From: Olivibacter sp036959255
GTDB lineage: Bacteria; Bacteroidota; Bacteroidia; Sphingobacteriales; Sphingobacteriaceae
DNA length: 64,000 bases
NCBI RefSeq assembly: GCF_036959255.1
Contig: NZ_JAWMTI010000010.1
Coordinates: 124,001 to 188,000 of the forward strand
Direction of reading: 5' to 3'
Part shown: positions 60,021 to 64,000 of the stretch, one piece after another
Position numbering within the stretch: the stretch's first letter is position 1
Layout: each line of letters begins with the position of its first letter
Translations under genes and position numbers: made by a program
Notes under the pieces: model-generated
The model's database searches: none
The model's input: the letters and a program-made list of their open reading frames with translations, nothing else
What the model was told of the DNA's origin: nothing

Positions 60021-60476
60021 CTAGGACTGCTGTGATGCTTGTTTTATAGCTTTTTTAATACGGTTATAGGTTCCGCAACGACATATATTCGTCATTGTTC
60101 GGTGAATCTCTTCCTCGGTCGGATTGGGGTTTTTCTTCAGCAAAGCTACCGCCGTCATAATCTGGCCGCTTTGACAATAGCCACATTGAGGTACATCTAT
60201 CTCCTTCCAAGCCTTCTGAACCGGGTGATCGCCCTTCTCAGAGAGCCCTTCAATCGTTGTTATGGGGTCATCACCAACACTTTGTACTGGAAACATACAA
60301 GAACGTACTGCCAGATCCCCTATGTGTACTGTGCAAGCGCCGCATTGCGCAATGCCACAGCCATATTTTGTTCCGGTTAAACCGACTATATCCCGTATTA
60401 CCCAAAGCAAGGGCATCTGCGGATCCGCATCTACTTGATGTTTTTTGCCGTTAATTATAATATTGAATGCTGCCAT
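60021..60476 (-). CDS. 2Fe-2S subunit of the molybdenum hydroxylase
   Basis: 151-aa iron-sulfur subunit (IorA/CoxS type). N-terminal plant-ferredoxin cluster: YGCGIAQCGACTVHIGD, with a fourth Cys in AVRSCMFPV. C-terminal cluster: PQCGYCQSGQIM and NICRCGTYNRI. The ATG at 60476 fits the normal 150-aa length. The frame runs on to 60566, where a longer start would add a foreign N-terminus. It heads the long minus-strand molybdenum operon. The palindrome at 60520 sits 43 bases upstream. Confidence 0.94.
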   Translation of the reverse strand: MAAFNIIINGKKHQVDADPQMPLLWVIRDIVGLTGTKYGCGIAQCGACTVHIGDLAVRSCMFPVQSVGDDPITTIEGLSEKGDHPVQKAWKEIDVPQCGYCQSGQIMTAVALLKKNPNPTEEEIHRTMTNICRCGTYNRIKKAIKQASQQS

Positions 60477-60519
60477 ATTGTTTATTGTGGTTAAAAAAAG
60501 CGATAAACCAGCAGACTCT

Positions 60520-60532
60520 GTATTTAGAATAC
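60520..60532. promoter_or_regulatory. Fur-type palindrome upstream of the molybdenum operon
   Basis: GTATTTAGAATAC, perfect 5-bp arms with a 3-base centre. On the minus strand it reads GTATTCTAAATAC and shares ATTCTAAAT with the three heme-locus sites. Confidence 0.35.
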
Positions 60533-60661
60533 GCTTACTACAAAGATCTGCAAAGACCTCTACCAAAAATATCTTTTTTTAGCTTAAATTCCTATTGCCG
60601 GCCAAGAATGTTACATAAGTGGCAATTGAATACAATAAATAAGTCTCAAATACCCGATCCT

Positions 60662-61909
60662 TTATATTTTGAATCTTTTATAATAGAGCTTACTTAATTC
60701 AATCAGTAAAGCAGGCAGGATTTCTTTACCAACTTGCTTTGCGTAACTGTAATAAACGGTATTATTCGGATTAAATTCTTTGGCATACAACACATTGTAC
60801 CCTGCCAGATGGTGACTACTTAAGATATTGTCTTTTTGTATGACAATGCTGGTAAACCACCGCTTATCTTCAGCCGTATCAATTGTGAACGTAAGACCAT
60901 GCGTGCAAATATCTTGTTGATCCAATTCCTGAACCAGGTACCTTTTTAAAAGTAAGGCCTCGTCATCCAATACGGGAATATGCCAATTAAGCTCTAAACT
61001 GGAATGTCTCATATTAATTCCCATTTGGCCCATCAACTTTTCCCATTTTAATTGCTGTGTAGATTTTATCCCTTTAATCACAAAAGATTTCCAGGGACTG
61101 ACGTAAATAAAGGGAATGTGGTTTTCAATGCATAAGGCACAGGATTTTTTTAAGAATTCAATATCAAACCTGTTATTGCGCCAATATAATCCCAGCCATA
61201 GATTATTTTCGTCAATATTATTAAGTCCCTCGTAATAAGGGAAAAAAGTATCCGGCAATTTTAATTCATCATTGCTTACAATGCTGTTCAGTTTTAGGTG
61301 CTCTGCCAGACCGACAATTAAATCTGCCAGCAATAATTTAGGATTCTTTTGCCATTTCCTTTCTATGAACTTACTAAGTTTCGGTAGGTCCAATGAATGA
61401 ATTAGTGTTGGCCATTTCTCCAGCTCGTATTTGTTTTGTTCACTACGTAAATACAAATGCCAATAATCGCTATTTTCGGAAGCAACAAAATTCAAATGTC
61501 CGGTAAAGAGGGGAACCATCGCCTGTTTAGGGTCGGACAAGTTAATTTTTAATCGAGGTACAAAATTGAAACTCTGTAATACAGCACGGTATTTTTCGAG
61601 ATCCAGCCAAGTTGTGCTCGTCGTTATATCCAAAGCAATGGCACTACTCACAATATTCTGAAAGGCATCTCGCTTTCCATATTCAAAGTCAATTTGATGC
61701 GCTGTTAAATGCTGTTCTATCAGAGGCAATCTGTTTTGTTCAACGGGAAACAGGATGTCTTCCCTTGACCCAAAATGGATAAAATCATTATTAGCCAACT
61801 CACTTGCACGAAGTGCATACATTAAATAAGCAGGGGTTATCATTCCCCCTTTTACAAATATTCGAACTAAATGTGCCCGATCATATGCGGATAATAACTC
61901 GTCGACCAT
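60662..61909 (-). CDS. Half-sulfite-reductase-fold protein of nitrate-assimilation type, no rubredoxin domain
   Basis: 415 aa. It resembles, from memory, the N-terminal part of the Bacteroidetes proteins annotated rubredoxin in nitrate-assimilation (nas) operons, which carry nitrite/sulfite-reductase ferredoxin-like half-domains. Seen segments are LVRIFVKGGMITPAYL, FIHFGSREDILFPV, FQNIVSSAIALDI and VPLFTGHLNFVASENSDYWHLYLRS. The usual C-terminal rubredoxin domain with two CxxC pairs is absent, since the protein stops at LYYKRFKI. The siroheme-coordinating cysteines of true nitrite reductase are also absent. It follows the porin gene with a 9-base gap. It may be a partner or electron shuttle without its own redox centre. 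Confidence 0.75.
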   Translation of the reverse strand: MVDELLSAYDRAHLVRIFVKGGMITPAYLMYALRASELANNDFIHFGSREDILFPVEQNRLPLIEQHLTAHQIDFEYGKRDAFQNIVSSAIALDITTSTTWLDLEKYRAVLQSFNFVPRLKINLSDPKQAMVPLFTGHLNFVASENSDYWHLYLRSEQNKYELEKWPTLIHSLDLPKLSKFIERKWQKNPKLLLADLIVGLAEHLKLNSIVSNDELKLPDTFFPYYEGLNNIDENNLWLGLYWRNNRFDIEFLKKSCALCIENHIPFIYVSPWKSFVIKGIKSTQQLKWEKLMGQMGINMRHSSLELNWHIPVLDDEALLLKRYLVQELDQQDICTHGLTFTIDTAEDKRWFTSIVIQKDNILSSHHLAGYNVLYAKEFNPNNTVYYSYAKQVGKEILPALLIELSKLYYKRFKI

Positions 61910-61918
61910 GTGTTATCT

Positions 61919-63175
61919 TTAAGGATGTTCACTTTGAAAAAGTGTTGGTTTGAAGCTAAGCATTAACCAAGCCCAGGATGATTGTCCACTTTGATTTCCA
62001 GTTTGCTTAATAAGTGCCATACTCGATGTATAAAATAGATGTGAATACCCGCCCTTTAAATTGACAGCTTCTGCCAGATTGTATGAAAAAGTCCAATCCA
62101 ATTCGGTACCTAAATAGCGTGTCTCAGCAGTTCCTTCTTCATTCAATATAGCCGCTGCAGCTGAAAAACGATGCCCGTCCACGGATAGCGTCCAATTTTT
62201 TTGGCTCCAGTTTATTTTCAAAAATAAATCATTTAAACCTTTATTTCCGTGCCCGTTACCAACATAAAAGTAATCCATATAACCATAAAATTTATGATGG
62301 GTACCGTAAAGAGGATCAAAAGCCTCATCCCTACTTGATCCTTGTTTATCACCGCTAAGATAGTCGTTTCCAAGTTCAATTTTATAAGCGGGCCTTGGTG
62401 TAAAGGCAATTTGCAAAGAAGCTAAAAAAGCACGCTTCGCTCTACCATTGCTATTGTTACCGGTTTGATAATACCCTTCTCCATAAAATGAGAAGGGAGG
62501 GAGCGCAGCCTGCGTGTAGAATCCGGCAGTTTGCATAAAATAACTCGTGTCAGGTGCATATTGCCTTCCTTCATTTAAAGCGATAAGGGAGGTGCTTAGC
62601 TGTTTGAAATCATGATGAAACCAAACAAATTGAAGCGATTTATAGTTATTTAGACCTTGATAATACGTTTCGCTTAATTTCCGGGGCTCGGGCGTATTCG
62701 CATCTTGATTAAAGGCCAATCCTAGGTGGATACGATTTCTAGTCGCATTATATTCATATTTAAACAAATCATGGCTCCTCCCTTGCTGCGCCCAATCAAG
62801 GTTCCCTAAGATACGCGCATTATCATAATCCAACTCCATTCGTCCAACTAAAAAGCGATGTGATGCATTTAATTTAAACCCCGCCCATGCTTGTTGAAAA
62901 TTTGTTAGTGATGCATCTGTTTTACCTGCCTGATCCGTATTACCCCAGATGCGTATATCTTGTGGAACAAGCACTAAATCCATCTTCTCATTACGATAAC
63001 TCAAGTAAATCCTGGACCGTTGCTCAATAAAAAAAGCGGGATTTTCGGATTGAAGTAATGGTCTTTTAAAGCCATCTCGAAACTCTGCTCTCGGGCGAAT
63101 TTCTGCGCTCAGTTTGGTTTGCGCTTGCGTTTCAAAAAGTAGAAATAGAAAAAGAATTAAAGAGAATATACGCAT
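61919..63175 (-). CDS. Alginate-export-type outer-membrane porin of the nas cluster
   Basis: 418-aa outer-membrane beta-barrel of the alginate_exp family. Signal peptide MRIFSLILFLFLLFETQAQ, then KLSAEIRPRAEFRDGFKRPL, FFIEQRSRIYLSYRNEKM and NLDWAQQGRSHDLFKYEY, and a terminal aromatic strand (SWAWLMLSFKPTLF). In Bacteroidetes this family is often found in nitrate/nitrite uptake operons, where it probably acts as a channel. The 5' leader is a 19-bp inverted repeat (63177-63220) that ends two bases from the ATG. Confidence 0.82.
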   Translation of the reverse strand: MRIFSLILFLFLLFETQAQTKLSAEIRPRAEFRDGFKRPLLQSENPAFFIEQRSRIYLSYRNEKMDLVLVPQDIRIWGNTDQAGKTDASLTNFQQAWAGFKLNASHRFLVGRMELDYDNARILGNLDWAQQGRSHDLFKYEYNATRNRIHLGLAFNQDANTPEPRKLSETYYQGLNNYKSLQFVWFHHDFKQLSTSLIALNEGRQYAPDTSYFMQTAGFYTQAALPPFSFYGEGYYQTGNNSNGRAKRAFLASLQIAFTPRPAYKIELGNDYLSGDKQGSSRDEAFDPLYGTHHKFYGYMDYFYVGNGHGNKGLNDLFLKINWSQKNWTLSVDGHRFSAAAAILNEEGTAETRYLGTELDWTFSYNLAEAVNLKGGYSHLFYTSSMALIKQTGNQSGQSSWAWLMLSFKPTLFQSEHP

Positions 63176-63176
63176 A

Positions 63177-63220
63177 TTTATTTCATTTTACACGTAAATA
63201 AACGTATAAAATGAAATAAA
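63177..63220. promoter_or_regulatory. 19-bp inverted repeat directly upstream of the porin start
   Basis: Left arm 63177-63195 (TTTATTTCATTTTA-c-ACGT) and right arm 63202-63220 pair with one mismatch around a 6-base loop AAATAA. The left arm ends 1 base before the porin ATG on the minus strand. It may be a regulator dimer site or an mRNA hairpin over the ribosome-binding region. Confidence 0.75.
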
Positions 63221-63231
63221 AACAAGTAAAA

Positions 63232-63912
63232 TTACGTATTTTGCAATAAATTTTCTCGCATTGCTTTGTTAATCATGTCAACGGCGTTGTTGACCCCTAA
63301 CTTTTTCATGATATTAAAACGGTGTGTTTCGATCGTTCGTATACTTTTTTCCAGAACGTCTGCAATCTCTTTGTTATGCTTGCCATTGATAACCAGACCA
63401 AGTATCTGCTTTTCTCGTTTAGACAATCCATAAACATCGGTACCGCCGCTGTCCACGATTTCATTCACGCGCACGCCATTTGCTCCCTTTCCTAGCAGCT
63501 GCTTCGCTAATATATTCGATACCGCACCGCTATAATATCGAATCCCATTGTTTATTTGTTTCAATGCTTTTATAAACTCGACTCTATCTGTATCTTTAAG
63601 TAGATAGCCCCAGGCACCAACTCGTAAAGATTCAAGCACATAGTCTTCAGTATCATGCATTGACAACATAACGACCTTCGTATTTTCATTTTTTTTCCTA
63701 ATGGTTTCACAAGCCTCTAGACCATTCATTTCAGGCATACGAATATCCATGATCGTCAAATCGGGTTGAAGCTCATGAACACGTTGAACTGCCTGCACAC
63801 CATTATCTGCTTCACCCACGACTATGATGTCCTCATCCGCTTCTAACATTGCTTTGATACCATTACGCACTAAAATATGATCGTCTGCCAAAAGCACAGT
63901 AATTTTACTCAT
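63232..63912 (-). CDS. NarL/LuxR-type response regulator
   Basis: 226-aa response regulator. Receiver domain: acidic pair in LLADDHILVRNG, phospho-acceptor Asp in LTIMDIRMPE near residue 55, Ser/Thr position in VVMLSMHD, and conserved Lys in GYLLKDTD. C-terminal LuxR helix-turn-helix: LSKREKQILGLVINGKHNKEIADVL and TIETHRFNIMKKLGV. Its ATG overlaps the stop of the upstream sensor-kinase gene (ATGA), so the pair is coupled. Position before the porin and half-nitrite-reductase genes suggests it regulates nitrate or nitrite use, but no nitrate-sensing domain is visible in the window. Confidence 0.94.
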   Translation of the reverse strand: MSKITVLLADDHILVRNGIKAMLEADEDIIVVGEADNGVQAVQRVHELQPDLTIMDIRMPEMNGLEACETIRKKNENTKVVMLSMHDTEDYVLESLRVGAWGYLLKDTDRVEFIKALKQINNGIRYYSGAVSNILAKQLLGKGANGVRVNEIVDSGGTDVYGLSKREKQILGLVINGKHNKEIADVLEKSIRTIETHRFNIMKKLGVNNAVDMINKAMRENLLQNT

Positions 63913-64000
63913 ATGGTTATATTCCCTGGTTTACTTTTCAAAGGTACAAAAAGCTTTATAATTGTCCCTAACCCAGGTTTTGATTCAATGAGTAACTTGC
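63909..64000 (-). CDS. Sensor histidine kinase, C-terminal end (cut by window end)
   Basis: Reading the minus strand from 63998 gives 29 residues, KLLIESKPGLGTIIKLFVPL and on to a TGA at 63909-63911. This is the end of the ATPase domain of a histidine kinase (the SKPGLGT-x-I-x-L-F-V-P-L ending is the usual G2-box/C-terminal form). The TGA overlaps the response-regulator ATG by two bases, as expected for a two-component operon. The rest of the gene lies outside the window, so the sensing domain is unknown. Confidence 0.8.
   Translation of the reverse strand, partial: KLLIESKPGLGTIIKLFVPLKSKPGNITI

Overview
The window looks like chromosomal DNA from a member of the Bacteroidetes, most probably Sphingobacteriaceae (Sphingobacterium/Pedobacter/Olivibacter-like). 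The grounds are moderate to low GC, many lipoboxes, TonB-dependent receptors paired with surface lipoproteins (HmuY-like, DUF4249), a few TAnnTTTG-type promoter elements, and genes typical of sphingolipid-making soil Bacteroidetes. No rRNA, tRNA, insertion sequence, phage or CRISPR array was seen.

Layout. 1-3966: housekeeping genes (3' end of a lysine 6-aminotransferase, CorC/HlyC-type membrane protein, GlxA-like regulator, CDGSH iron-sulfur protein, NUDIX hydrolase). 3967-4521: AT-rich leader without a gene. 4522-16132: a three-gene Pfa/PKS-like secondary-lipid synthase. Its parts are a 2342-aa protein with two NPD/PfaD-like domains followed by KS-AT-ACP-ACP-KR, a 1426-aa KS-AT-DH-phosphopantetheinyl transferase, and a free ACP. 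It ends at a strong hairpin. 16180-20080: lipid modification and export (CFA synthase, DHA2 MFS pump, and a desaturase very like eukaryotic dihydroceramide delta-4 desaturase DEGS1).

20161-33915: a heme/iron locus. On the minus strand it holds a hemin TonB receptor, two clear HmuY-type lipoproteins and one mini-HmuY-like lipoprotein, two further lipoproteins, an S41 protease lipoprotein, a Fur-like half protein and a heme oxygenase. On the plus strand it holds HmuTUV, followed by a convergent AraC regulator. A 21-bp-periodic degenerate repeat of about 500 bp sits between the Fur-like gene and the heme oxygenase. Matching two-half-site elements lie upstream of both the heme oxygenase and the receptor.

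34091-37031: VOC protein, small lipoprotein, exported methyltransferase and APC permease. 37121-43514: a tight six-gene operon (hydrolase, two glycosyltransferases, two HxxxD acyltransferases, membrane protein) that looks like an acylated glycolipid pathway. 43693-50257: YccF, small hypotheticals, DUF4202, a DUF4249/TonB receptor pair and PncC/CinA.

50307-60476: molybdenum cofactor operon (MoaC-MogA fusion, MoeB-rhodanese, MoaD, MoeA, MoaA, MocA-like) running with XdhC, a cysteine desulfurase and an Ior-type molybdenum hydroxylase (large Moco subunit plus 2Fe-2S subunit). MoaE is not in the window. 60662-64000: a piece of a nitrate-assimilation-type cluster (half-sulfite-reductase protein without its rubredoxin domain, alginate-export-type porin) behind a NarL-type two-component pair, whose kinase runs off the window end.
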